DNA of 64,000 bases from Monarcha castaneiventris obscurior. Taxonomy: Eukaryota > Chordata > Aves > Passeriformes > Monarchidae. The position numbers and the translations under genes were made by a program. Positions 54,285 through 64,000 of this stretch are shown here, piece by piece. The notes below the pieces were generated by a model that searched no databases, was not told where the DNA came from, and was given only the letters and a program-made list of their open reading frames with translations. Within the stretch, counting starts at the first letter, position 1. Each line of letters opens with the position of its first letter. The stretch covers positions 5,282,001 through 5,346,000 of the forward strand of contig JAMPIT010000379.1 in NCBI GenBank assembly GCA_026261815.1, written 5' to 3'.

Positions 54285-54440
54285 TAGGGGATGAAGGTGG
54301 AGAGGGCAGGAGAGAGAGAGAAGACACTGGGAGAAGAACAAAGAAGAGAGAAGAGGTAGGAAAGCAAAGACAGAAGATGGGAAAGTAGAAGGATAAAGGA
54401 GAGAGGAAAGGGAAATAAAAGAAAACACGCAGAATGAGGA
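54285..54440 (+). repeat. Polypurine tract, left part
   Basis: Almost entirely A and G on the + strand (GGAGAGGG, AGAGAGAGAGAAGA, GGAAAGGGAAAT types). It stops abruptly at the LTR. With the right part (55108-55586) it appears to be one tract split by the LTR. Confidence 0.85.
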
Positions 54441-55107
54441 TGTGTTCATGACAATGCTCTGGCAGTTTGGGGCTGCAGGGCCAGACACAGCCTTGTGGCT
54501 GAGACAGTGGTGCTTCTGGGGTAACATATTCAAGAAAAAGCAAAACCAGCACTGAGGCAGAAGAGGACGGTAAAAAAGAGAGTGTGAGCACCAAGGCCAG
54601 AGAAGAAGGAGGGAAGGAGGCTCTGGGCACCCCAGCACAGAATCCCTTGCAGGCTGTGGAGGACACCACGCTGGGACATTTGGATATTTCCTGAAGGAGG
54701 TGTTGCCCACAGAGAGAGCAGGCTGGAGTGAACAAAAAGTGTGACGAGGAAGCAGCGGCAGAGATGAGCAGTTTTGGACTGACTATAACCCCCATGCTCC
54801 AGCACCAGTGTGGGAAATGTGGAGGAATTGGGAATGAAGGAGAAAAATTGACCCTGGAAGGGGAAAGCTGTTGTTCTAATTTTTTTTTGGTCTTTATTTC
54901 TCTCTACCCTAATCTTTTTAAATTGGCAATAAATATATTTTCATCAAGTCGACTCTGTTTTGTCTCTTACTGTAACTTGTAAGCAATCTCCCTGTCTTTA
55001 TCTCAACCCACAAGTTTTTCATCCCCTCTTCTCCCTGTTTCCTGTTGGGAAGGGGGAGGGAAAGGCTGGGTGGGCATTTGGCTGCTGGCCAAGGCAAACC
55101 CAGCACA
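54441..55107 (+). mobile_element. Solo LTR (LTR copy 2) inserted in a polypurine tract
   Basis: 667 bp starting TGTGTTCATGAC and ending CCAGCACA, so TGTG...CACA termini. The flanking hexamers TGAGGA (54435-54440) and AGAGGA (55108-55113) match at 5 of 6 positions, compatible with a 6-bp target duplication as made by class II (alpha/beta-like) retroviruses. Inside are a GGGGTAACATATTCAAGAA segment, which is also typical of LTR copy 1's family, a GC-richer middle, and AATAAA near 54925 followed by a U5-like end with TGTCTCTTACTGTAAC. It is related to, but distinct from, the LTR at 1.26-2.24 kb. There is no internal coding region. Confidence 0.72.
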
Positions 55108-55586
55108 AGAGGAAAGAAAAGAAAAGCAAGAGAGAAACAAGTAAGGTAAAGAGAAGAGAAAGGAGAATAATAAAGATAGAAGGAAAAAAGTAAAGAAAGG
55201 AGAAGGAAGAGAGAAGTGAAAAAGAAGAAAAATAAAACCGAGAAAAGAGAAAATAAGAAAGAAAAGAGGAAAGAATGAAAAGAGAAGGGAGGAAAGGAAG
55301 AAAGAAAGGGCTAGAAAAAATACAGGAAAAGAGAAAACAATGAAAAGTAAGAAAGAAAAGAAAACAAAACATAAAAGCAGAAGAGAACAGAGGAGGGAGA
55401 GAAGATAAAAAGGAAAGAAGAGAGAAATTAAAGGGGAAAGAAAAAGAGACATACAGTGGGAGAGAGAAAAGGAGAGAAAAAAGAGGAAGAGAAATAAAGA
55501 GAAGATTGAGAAGAGAAAGATAAGGGAAAGAACTGGAGAAAAGAAGACAGACAAGAAAAGAAGAGAAAAAAATACTGAAAAGGAAG
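55108..55586 (+). repeat. Long polypurine tract, right part
   Basis: About 480 bp of nearly unbroken A/G with GAAAA, GGAAAGA and GAGAAAAG units. Its complement gives Phe/Leu/Ser-rich open frames (for example 55003-55599 minus) that are purely compositional. Long purine-pyrimidine tracts with mirror symmetry can form triplex (H-) DNA. Confidence 0.9.
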
Positions 55587-56479
55587 CAAGTCCAAGCAAG
55601 TTTACTGTGGTTGAGGAATCTGTAGCTGAATGCTGTTAGCTGCAAGGTTAAAATTTTTAACTGACAGGAAGAGCTTGTATGTGGTAACCAAGACCATGGA
55701 AATTACTTTCCATCAAGTAAAAGTGGTAAAATCCCTATATAAAAATAACTCAACTTTGGTTTCAGTATTGCCATTCAATGAATAGATACATTATTTCCAG
55801 GTAAAAATTTCCAAAGAAATTGTAATAAGCATTAAGAACTTTCTTACTGATTTGGACTGATTTGGACGTAGGCAGGTGGGTGGTGTGGCTGAAATGGCAT
55901 AGCACACTCTGGCAGGCCAGCATGTTGGCGTGCATCAGTTTTTAAGGGGCAAAGTTACTGACCCAGTTTAATTGAGATAACTGCATAGGGTTTTTGATAG
56001 TAAAAAAGAAAAAAAAAAAAAAAACAGTTTAAATTCAGCATAGCAATTTACTTTCACGCTGTTGTTTCTATCAGGAAGAAATATTGTTTAATAAAATAAT
56101 GTCATATTACAGCCTGGTAGCTCAACATTCAGTAACATATTAAAGATTTAAAGATTTCTGATATGAAAAAATAAATCCATAATTCTCATAAAATATAAAG
56201 AATAGTGTTAAACTGTGTAGTAATTAGTAAAGTTCTTTATACAGAACCTTACTTGGCAGTACTCTTTTATTATTTCCTTAAATGACTAAATCTTGCCATA
56301 ATTTAAGCCTTTCACTGACATACATTACATGCCTTTTAGAATTTAATTCAGATAGGTCTTAACAGCATGTTATATTTTGCCTTTTGTGTTTGGTTTTCGT
56401 TATTGGGCGAAGGTAGAAGGAGATGTGTGTTCAGAGGCACATCTTCCAGTTTTATAAATTTAGTTGCAATTGGTTTTAA
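55587..56479. other. ASXL3 intron 2, between the polypurine tract and the CpG patch
   Basis: AT-rich, with a poly-A tract (about 56008-56024) and a 10-bp duplication ACTGATTTGG at about 55848-55866. No exon is recognised. Confidence 0.5.
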
Positions 56480-56790
56480 TGGCAGCGACTGGGAAATTGC
56501 GTCGAAATCATGCGAGAGAGCCAGGAACATGACAAAAGGCTCCAGCGGTGGAACGTGTGGGCGTGCGGGGCTCCGTCCAGCTTGGTAATTCCGCTTTCCC
56601 TCAGCAGGGTGGTACCCCTGCCTCTCCCCTCCTCTGCCTCCTCTGGCTCCAGATGCAGCAACCCAAGGGGTTTCGGCTGAGGCGAGCCAGCTGCATCTGG
56701 CACGTAGGTTTGGGAGCGGCCGGAGGGAGCGCGGTGCCTTAGCTGACAAAAGGTGAAATACAGGCCTTGCTCCGAGGAGTCTGAAATGGG
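56480..56790. promoter_or_regulatory. Intronic CpG-containing GC-rich patch
   Basis: About 310 bp with roughly 20 CpGs (for example GTCGAAATCATGCGAG, GCGTGCGGGGCTCCG, GGAGCGGCCGGAGG, AGCGCGGTGCC) in a region otherwise nearly free of CpG. It includes a perfect 11-bp inverted repeat (56649-56659 with 56690-56700). The 191-residue minus open frame across it has no family pattern I recognise. It could be an alternative promoter, an enhancer or the remnant of a GC-rich mobile element. Confidence 0.35.
56649..56700. repeat. 11-bp perfect inverted repeat
   Basis: CCAGATGCAGC (56649-56659) pairs with GCTGCATCTGG (56690-56700) around a 30-base loop. The loop itself opens with a smaller AACCC...GGGTT stem. 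Each arm contains an E-box-like core (CAGATG/CATCTG). Confidence 0.9.
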
Positions 56791-57399
56791 AACCAGTTGT
56801 GTCAGTCTGGGGCCATCCTTCTCCAGTTACTGTAAGCCAATATTGTGGGCGAAAGAATAATCCTGCTCTCTCCAAGCTGCTTTTCCTGTTCTGGTCTGCC
56901 CTCCTCCCTGGATGCTGGCACAAGGGTTCACATGGCTGTTTGGGGAAATAATCAAGTTTTGAATAAAGAAAAAAGGGGTGTGGGGGGAGAGTGTGTCATG
57001 GAGAGAGGAACACGTGGTCTGCCTTAGAGGGAAGCTACTCAAGCTGCCTTTTGAGTGGTAGAGCTGGTAGAAAGTGACATGAGTCCTGTGTTTGTCCTGG
57101 TGCAAACCTCGCTGGTGAAAGCAGCAGCTGCTCCATGGCCTTACAAAAAGGTACAGAAGTGCACTGTTTCTGGCATAACTGCAGGGTGGTGTCTTGTAAC
57201 CATTACAGCTGTGGTAACAGGAGTCCCTGCTGTGAATGATAAGAAAGGCTGGAAATTCTTCTTATCAATCAGGGGAGGAGTATGGCTGGAAGCTGTGACC
57301 TGCATCAGGGTTATGGTCCTGGTATAGCTTGATAAAGTAGGAATCCTACTCAGTCTTCTGAACTAGGCCTGCCTCACAGTGGTTTTCTGGCAACACTTT

Positions 57400-60280
57400 G
57401 TTCTTCTTTTTTTTCCCTTTCTCTTTGTGCAACAGAGTTAATGAAGCCTCTCTCAGATGCTGCATGGGCTTCCTCTGTGGGTGGTGCAGCAGCTCAGAAG
57501 TCCTGTTGTTCCTTTGCAGTATATTTTGTCACTTTGTTGCAGATCTCCAGCAGAGGCAGCTAATCAGAGAACGAGCAGTTGCAGTTTCCAGGGTTCTTGA
57601 GGAAGCTCCAGGGAAAACCTTCTGGGAGCTCCTGTTTCTGGGAGCTTTGGTGGTATGCTGCAGCATGTCAGGGCTGTTGGAGGCATTTGACTCAGTTCTG
57701 GCAGACAGCTTTTGTTGGCTACTTGCTGGTTGTGGACTACCTATGTAGTAGTCATAAGCTCATTGTGGACAGAGACTCCTGAGATTGGGATGGTGGAAAT
57801 TTATGACTTCTGGCAATAGAAGAAAGCTTCTCTGCCTACAGAGAAGGATAGGTGTAGCACACTGGAGGGAGGTGAGTAGGATTGTCAGGGGAGACAATCA
57901 GAGCCAGCTGAGGCTCAGCCACGTTGTGTACCTGAAGAGGAAAATGAGGGTGACAGTTGTTTGCGATCATATCATGACAGAGACATCACCCGTCTTCCAA
58001 CCTGGTGTACTTGCTATAGCTGGAGGTTTACTTCTTGTTGTGTACTGGAATCACAGATGTTGCAGATGGACATATCTGAGGGTTGTTCAGCCCTCAGACT
58101 TCATCCCTTGGTGTTCATCCATGTGGTTTCCATGACTCTACTGGGGTGAGTAATGTTAGAAGTGACTGCACTGACCGGTGGCAAGGGTGAAGATCACAAA
58201 TGCTTAGGTGGTGTTTTTCCCAATCCTGCTGGTGAGGTGGAAATGCTCAGGTGGCAGAGGACACATCCATCAAGTCCAAATCTGTCTGCATGGCTGCTGC
58301 AAAGGCATAGCATCCCCTTTGAGGAATAAGGACTACTGAATAGGGACAGGATTCATGAGGTGGAGTGTGGCAAAGGCATCTTTGCTGACAGTCTCAGTCA
58401 TTTCTTCAGGGCTTTGAAGCAGCTACTTGATGTGCAGGTTGCTGGAATTTGAAGAGAAGTAAAGGCATGGGGATCATCGTGGAGGTGTCTGGTGATAAAC
58501 ATAATTGGAAAAACCTTGTGCTTTCTTTATGCAGTCTCTGCACACTTTCAGAGTGCCTTAGGGTTACGAACATGGGGAGGTAATGCACTCAATAGGGTGC
58601 TACTGTGGATGGATGGAGGGATGCAGGCTGACAAAGAGGGGCAGTGCATACAGAGGAGGGGTGGGAGTGTACAGCACTTTGCCCTGGAATGAGTACTGAG
58701 CCTCAGGCAGAACAACACAAATAATGCTGTGGTGAGCATCTGCTGCAGACCATCTGGCCAAGGAGTAGATGAGGCCTTAAAGTAACTGCTGGGCGCCTTG
58801 CAATTATTGCAGACCATGGTAGTGTAGGGGATGCAAGCAAGCCAGGACATTCCTGAAAGTCAATTTTTTGATGCAGGTGGTGTGCTGTCCTGGACTCCTC
58901 ACATGTGAACAAGGAAGGACTGATTGAATGTATGAAGGTCAATGACTGCTTTGGCCATGGTTGATCATCAAACTATGGGCAAAAGGGTCCAGCTGTTTTA
59001 TCTTCCTTGGTGGATGAGAATGGCACATTATAATGCACAAAAAGTTTAGCAAGCATGGCAGAGAGCCAGTATGAGTGAGAAGAGGCAAATCATGCCTGGC
59101 CAGCCTCTTCACCTTCTATGTTCAGATGGCTGGTTCTGTGCATGAGAGGACAGCAGTGGATACCTTTTACCTCAACTTTAGCAAGACGTTTGGCATCATT
59201 TCCCATAGTATCTTCACAGCAAATTGATGACATAGGAACTCAGTAAGGTAGATGGGAATTTGCTTTGACTGCAGGCCCCAAAGTGTTTTGATCAAAGGTG
59301 CTAACTCCAGTTGGTGACCGGTTACTAAGTGGTGTTGCTCAGACATTGATACTGGGGCTGTTACTGGTAATGCTGCTGTTAAACACCTAGAATCTGGGAC
59401 AGAGTGCACATTCAGCAGGTTTAGGGGAAGCAACTGGTACACTGAAGACTGGGCTGTTGTTCAGAGGGATCTAGACAGCAGAGGACTGTGCTAACAGGAC
59501 CCTTGTGAAATTCAGCACAGGCAAGAGCAAATTTCTTCATCTGGAACACAGTAATCCATCTGGTGGTATAGGCTGGGGGCTAACAGGGCAGGAATCAGCT
59601 TTGCAGAAAATTACCTGGGAGTCCTGGTGGTTAACAAGGCAGCTATTAGTCCATCAGTGTGCCCTTGCAGCAAAGATGGACAAGCCCATGTTGGGTTGTG
59701 TTAGCAGGAGTGTGGCCAGCAGGCCAAGTGAGCTGATCCTTCCCCTCTGTTCAGCACTTGTGAGACTTCGTTTGGAGAACCATGTCCAGTTTGGGGCCCG
59801 CTATTCCAGGAAAGAGATTGGTACACCAAAGTGAGTCCAGTGAAGGTTCACCAAGATGGCTGGAGGCTGGAGCGTGTGGTGTATGTGGAAAGGCTGAGAG
59901 CTGGGCTTGTTCACACAGCGGAAGGGAAGGCTCAGGGGGATCCCATGGCACTCCACTGCTAACTAATGGGAGTGTGTAGGGAAGACAGACCCAGGCTTTT
60001 CTTGGAGGTTGCATAGTGACAGCATGAGAAGCAAAGAATGAGAGGCATCAGACACACACTGGAATGTAAAAAACTCTGATTTCATACTAAGAAAAATACC
60101 TTCCCAGTTAGAGCAGTTAAGCACAGGAGGAAGGTTGTCCAGGGAGGCTGGAAGTCTCCGTTCTTGGAGATTGCACAAATCTTGAGTGGACAAGGCTGAG
60201 ATCCAAGTGGCCCTGCTTTGAGCAGAAGGTTGGACTAGATAACTTCTGGAAGTTCCTACCAGTGTAAATTATATGAGTAC
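57400..60280 (+). mobile_element. Old, long CR1 LINE, heavily decayed
   Basis: The 3' part is secure: a downstream ORF2 segment with FCEN-like end phrases (CTTGTGAGACTTCGTTTGGAGAA, CCAGTTTGGGGCCCG), then the CR1-type ending GGTTGGACTAGATAACTTC near 60230. Upstream, a degraded motif-A segment reads YLNFSKTFG (about 59168-59194), where FSKAFD is expected, so the catalytic Asp residues are gone. Endonuclease-region phrases (GCTGCAGACCATCTGGCCA, ACAAGGAAGGACTGATTGA) start at about 58740. Sequence from about 57.4 to 58.7 kb fits a CR1 ORF1/5' region less certainly. If so, this is the most nearly complete CR1 here and clearly older than the 27-kb copy. Confidence 0.78.
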
Positions 60281-60410
60281 ATGAAACCTGGTGGAGCTGA
60301 ATGTTCTTAAAAATAGCTGTAACTTTTTTTTTCTGGGGTGGGTGGGGTGGGTTGGCATGTATTTTTTATTTTGCATTTGACTAACCCGTTGTATATCAAT
60401 AACACATTAA

Positions 60411-60426
60411 CACACACACACACACA
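60411..60426 (+). repeat. (CA)8 microsatellite
   Basis: A short perfect CA run. Confidence 0.9.
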
Positions 60427-63400
60427 AGATATTCTTAAAACACTTCAGGGAAAGTTGTGGAGACTAGCCAATTAAAAAGCCAAATTAAACAAGAGAACTT
60501 GGGATAACTTCATACAGGTCCCTTGTGTAGGGTGATTAAGTTTTAGAGGCCAAAAGGCATTCAGTGATTATTGACTATGTCTTGTTCAGCATAGTCACTT
60601 TACTTTCCACCTTAACTATTTCTTTTTTCCTTGAGGAGTGAGCTTCACCCACCTTGAAGCCAAGAATATTTGGAAGGGTGGGGTGGTTTTTTTCATTTTA
60701 TACATTGCACGTTTTGTGGCAATGTTTTTCTTGGATTTAGTACATTTTTGAGTGTAGCACAGTCATTACTTCATTTTTCTAAACATATGTATTTAAAGCC
60801 CACAAGGATCTGTGAAATCTGATACTAAAATAAGACATCGTATATATAAAAACCATGGTTTCGTTAAGAAAGCCATTTTTTAACCTCTACTCCAGAATTT
60901 CTTTAATGTGGCAGGAATTCATTTTTTTCCTTTATTTATAGTTTTGTCCTTCATGGTGATTATTGATATTGGAGTAGAAAATGAAAAATGTACTACTGCT
61001 TTTTAATGAAATCAGTTAAGACTATTAAAAGGAAATGTTTTATTAAAAGAGAAAAGGACAAAAAAGTACATTTTTGAATAGGAAGTAGCCGTCAGACAGA
61101 ACTGTGTTATTTAACCAGGATAAGAATTTGTTAACACACACAAAAAAAATCAAATCGTTTCTTTTAAGTGGTGTTGAATGAGAAGGGTGTTTTCAGTCCA
61201 GGGGATACCTTAGCTGTCATGACTTTCTCTGACGCCTGCTGATTTCTTATTCTTTTGGGGTGATTTTCTTTCTGAAACATTTTTCTTTCTGGATGATTCC
61301 AGAAAGTACTCTTTAATATTTGCCTGTGTCTTTCAACAACACGTTCAAAGTGCCCTTTTTTGTTAGCATTGCTTTTTTTCTTGTATTATTTGTACTACAT
61401 CTAATGAAATGGTAAGGATTCAAAGTGCAGAGATGCATTTACATATATCCTTTCTTTGAGATTTTTCTTCACAAAGAAGAAAAACCTGTGGTTTTCCCAG
61501 GTGTTAGGGAGCACAGAGAAGTGTAAACATTTCTCCATAAAACTTGTATTCTCATTTCCTTTCTGGTTGAGGAATGCTTGTTGCCATGTGTGAATATCTT
61601 TTAAAGAGGTGCCATGGTGTTTCAAACATACTTTACAGAACATTCAGACTATTCAAGGAGACCTACTCAGAGGCTTGGCTGGCAAAAGATAATCAGCAAA
61701 ACCAATGGCATGGGGTATTTGAATTTCAGGAAAATTGTTAATATCTTTCAGTCTGTAGTATATAATGTGGCATTGGTACGATGGGTTTGTGTGCTTTTTA
61801 TTTTCTCTTCTCAAATTTACCTGCTATACTGAGAGCATCTTGTTTTCAAATACATTATAAATATGTTCGGGGGAAAATTTGTAATAGTAGCTCTATAAAA
61901 TTCTGTTCAGGAACACTTAGATTTTACACAGGTTCTGGAGCTTTTATAAATAAAGGCTTTCTTGCAACAGAAAATGATTAAAAAAAGAAAAAAGGAAAGA
62001 GCCTGGCTGTCTTAAGGAGTACTGAGATTTGCAGTGAACTTTTGTTCACGGGGCTTTTCATTTTATTGTTTTAGAAGAGTTGTAATAAAGCTCCACTTTC
62101 AGCATGGATGAACTCCATTTGCTGTTTTCTTCTGAAACATTACTGTGGCTATTGTCACCAGGTTTGACACCATCAGAAGTTTTCTCAGGCTGCCAGCACC
62201 ATGAGATAAAATAGACTTTGCTCTAGATAGCAAAAAGATTCATTACCAGTGTTGTAAAGTGTCAGAACTTCATCTACCTTGGCCTCAGACCACAGAGCAC
62301 TCAAAAGGTAAGGGTGGAAATGCCAAACTTGATTGAAATGTCTATGAAAGGCCATTGCACAGAGCAGAGGGCAGGATCAGATGTGTTTTCAGTAATCTTT
62401 CCCCCTGAGGAAAAAAAGAGACATCAGATAGTGCTACAATACAGCTCAAAGGTGAAAAAAATGCCTAAGTCTGTGCCATCATTTGCAAAACTCAGGCAAA
62501 CTCTTAGCTACTGAGAGGGAATTAGAATAAAAATTTATGTGTAGCCATGCATGAGAGCTTTGCTTTCCAAGAAACACCTTTGATTGTGTGGTCAATTAGT
62601 CACTTGTAACTGGCTGTGGGACAATGTAGCCAGTCTGGCAAACTCTTAAAAAAGCCCCCACATTTTCTTACCAGTGTCCTCTCTCTATCCTGTTTGCCTT
62701 CAGCTAGCAGTTTCATTCACTTGTCCACCTTAGTTTTGACATGGTGATGTATGTCTAGAGGTTTATTACATTTGCTTTATGTGTTAATGCCCTGTAATTA
62801 CTGTACACAATGACTGTATCTAGATGTACAAAAGGCCCAAAGAGAGATTGCTTCATGCAACAGGATCCTAGGATTGGTAGAAATAGGTCTTAAGGGTAGT
62901 GGCATAAGCTCCAGTATTTGTTTATTGTGTATATTCTTCACAGAAAACTTGAATAATATTTGTATGTCTCTCTTCTAAGGAGAGACAGTGTTGTTTAATG
63001 CTTCAAAGACGGTTTGGTGATAGAGTGAGGAACCCTGTTCTGTGAAAGCAGCTTCACTTCTGACTCCTTCCCTGATTCAAGTTTTGGTTAATTCAGAATG
63101 TAAAATTAGACTGAGGTGAGTTTGTAAATGAGATTACCTGCTGGGAATGCACGAAGATTACCATTTCATGATACCTAGCTTGAATTTAGGATCCAGGTTG
63201 GGTTTTCATACGTTATTGCTCCAGGTTATTTCATATTTGAAGGACATTGATAAGGTTCGGTTTCTTGGTGACATATCACTTTAAACTGTGATTCCAGCTG
63301 CTTGTAACTGCCTCAAAGCTGCAAAGGGCAGGGTTCAAGTTCATTACTATGTTCTTCTGGTTTAGATATTTGGGGTTCAGTACTTTGGTTAACTTAAGTG

Positions 63401-63837
63401 AAAACTGCTAGCTAATTTCTGCTAGTTTGTGAGACAGACCTTGGGTATCTGACAGATGTGTTACATCTGTGTCTGTGTCTCTACTGGTCCGTGTTTTTTC
63501 CATCATACTACCAATAATCATGCCTCTATCTCCATCTGATTTAGAAAAACAAGAAATCTGTATGAGAGTTGAGTATGAAACAGTCAGTAGTACAAATAAT
63601 GGGTCTTTTCCCCTAGCATCTTATGGTAGTTATTTGCAGTCTATGAGACTACAGACAAATGAACTGCTCTACTCTCTCTCTTTGCCTGATAACCTGGCTT
63701 ATTTGCTCTGCCCAAGAATAGTAGTTGGTGATATTCAAAGGCTGAAAGTCAGGTACCATGTGTGAAGCATAAGTAGGACCAGAGATGTAAAAATTTTCTT
63801 CAGGGTGCTGCCCAAGTGAGAACAAAACTGATGTTAA

Positions 63838-63905
63838 TTCCGGTTAATGTGAGTAACTGGTTAATGAAATGGTTAATGAAATGTGAATTTCTGGTTAATG
63901 AAAAT
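63838..63905 (+). repeat. GGTTAATGAAAT tandem/dispersed repeat
   Basis: The unit GGTTAATG occurs four times in about 65 bp (near 63844, 63860, 63872 and 63894), two of the copies in direct 12-bp tandem as GGTTAATGAAAT. GTTAAT is also the half-site of HNF1-type homeodomain proteins, but the spacing here is head-to-tail, not palindromic. Confidence 0.85.
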
Positions 63906-64000
63906 AAACTTTAAAAAATATATTTATTTTAAGAATTGTCTTTTAATCCTTTAAAATACATTTAAAGATTCAAGTGGGAGAGCTTATGTTAGGAATAAAC

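Larger units (their letters stand above)
60281..64000. other. ASXL3 intron 2, right end of window
   Basis: AT-rich intron. It contains a G-rich stretch (60335-60355), a CA repeat (60411-60426) and a GGTTAATGAAAT tandem repeat (63838-63905). No exon is recognised up to the window end, so the gene continues beyond it. Confidence 0.5.

Overview
This is vertebrate nuclear DNA, almost certainly avian. The evidence for a bird is several copies of CR1, the dominant bird LINE, in both orientations, including one of about 2.2 kb, plus solo retroviral LTRs of a type I associate with birds. The only protein-coding gene I can identify is the 5' end of ASXL3 (Additional sex combs-like 3) on the + strand. 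Coding exon 1 (14622-14675) lies in a dense CpG island (about 13.80-15.09 kb), and coding exon 2 (40044-40126) encodes the start of the HARE-HTH (ASXH) domain. The rest of the gene lies beyond the right edge. About 64 kb therefore holds only 137 coding bases.

Layout. 1-13.8 kb is AT-rich flanking DNA upstream of ASXL3. It contains a solo LTR (1.26-2.24 kb), a minus-strand CR1 3' end (7.24-7.73 kb), a badly decayed minus-strand gag-pol fossil resembling Ty3/Gypsy elements (10.33-11.93 kb), a short CR1 3' end (12.12-12.25 kb) and a candidate conserved noncoding block near 5.3-5.9 kb. 13.8-15.1 kb is the ASXL3 promoter, CpG island and exon 1. It carries a perfect CRE, a ZNF143-type motif and two upstream ATGs just before the start codon. 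14.68-40.04 kb is intron 1, with a MIR-like SINE relic, a run of minus-strand coding-like blocks (20.2-22.1 kb), a CR1 3' end (25.55-25.73 kb), the long CR1 (27.06-29.31 kb) and candidate conserved noncoding DNA (31.24-31.57 kb). 40.13-64 kb is the first part of intron 2. It contains an LTR embedded in a long polypurine tract (54.28-55.59 kb), an isolated CpG-containing patch with an 11-bp inverted repeat (56.48-56.79 kb), a long, heavily decayed CR1 (about 57.4-60.28 kb), and short tandem repeats near the right edge.

ASXL3 is an epigenetic scaffold that partners the BAP1 deubiquitinase. Nothing else in the window appears to work with it as a gene set; the other content is regulatory DNA and dead mobile elements. 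I found no convincing new functional system. The most unusual item is the Gypsy-like fossil, because such elements are scarce in birds. Two unidentified minus-strand coding-like stretches (4.2-4.5 kb and 20.2-22.1 kb) are the next best leads. All family assignments are from reading and memory; no database search was possible.
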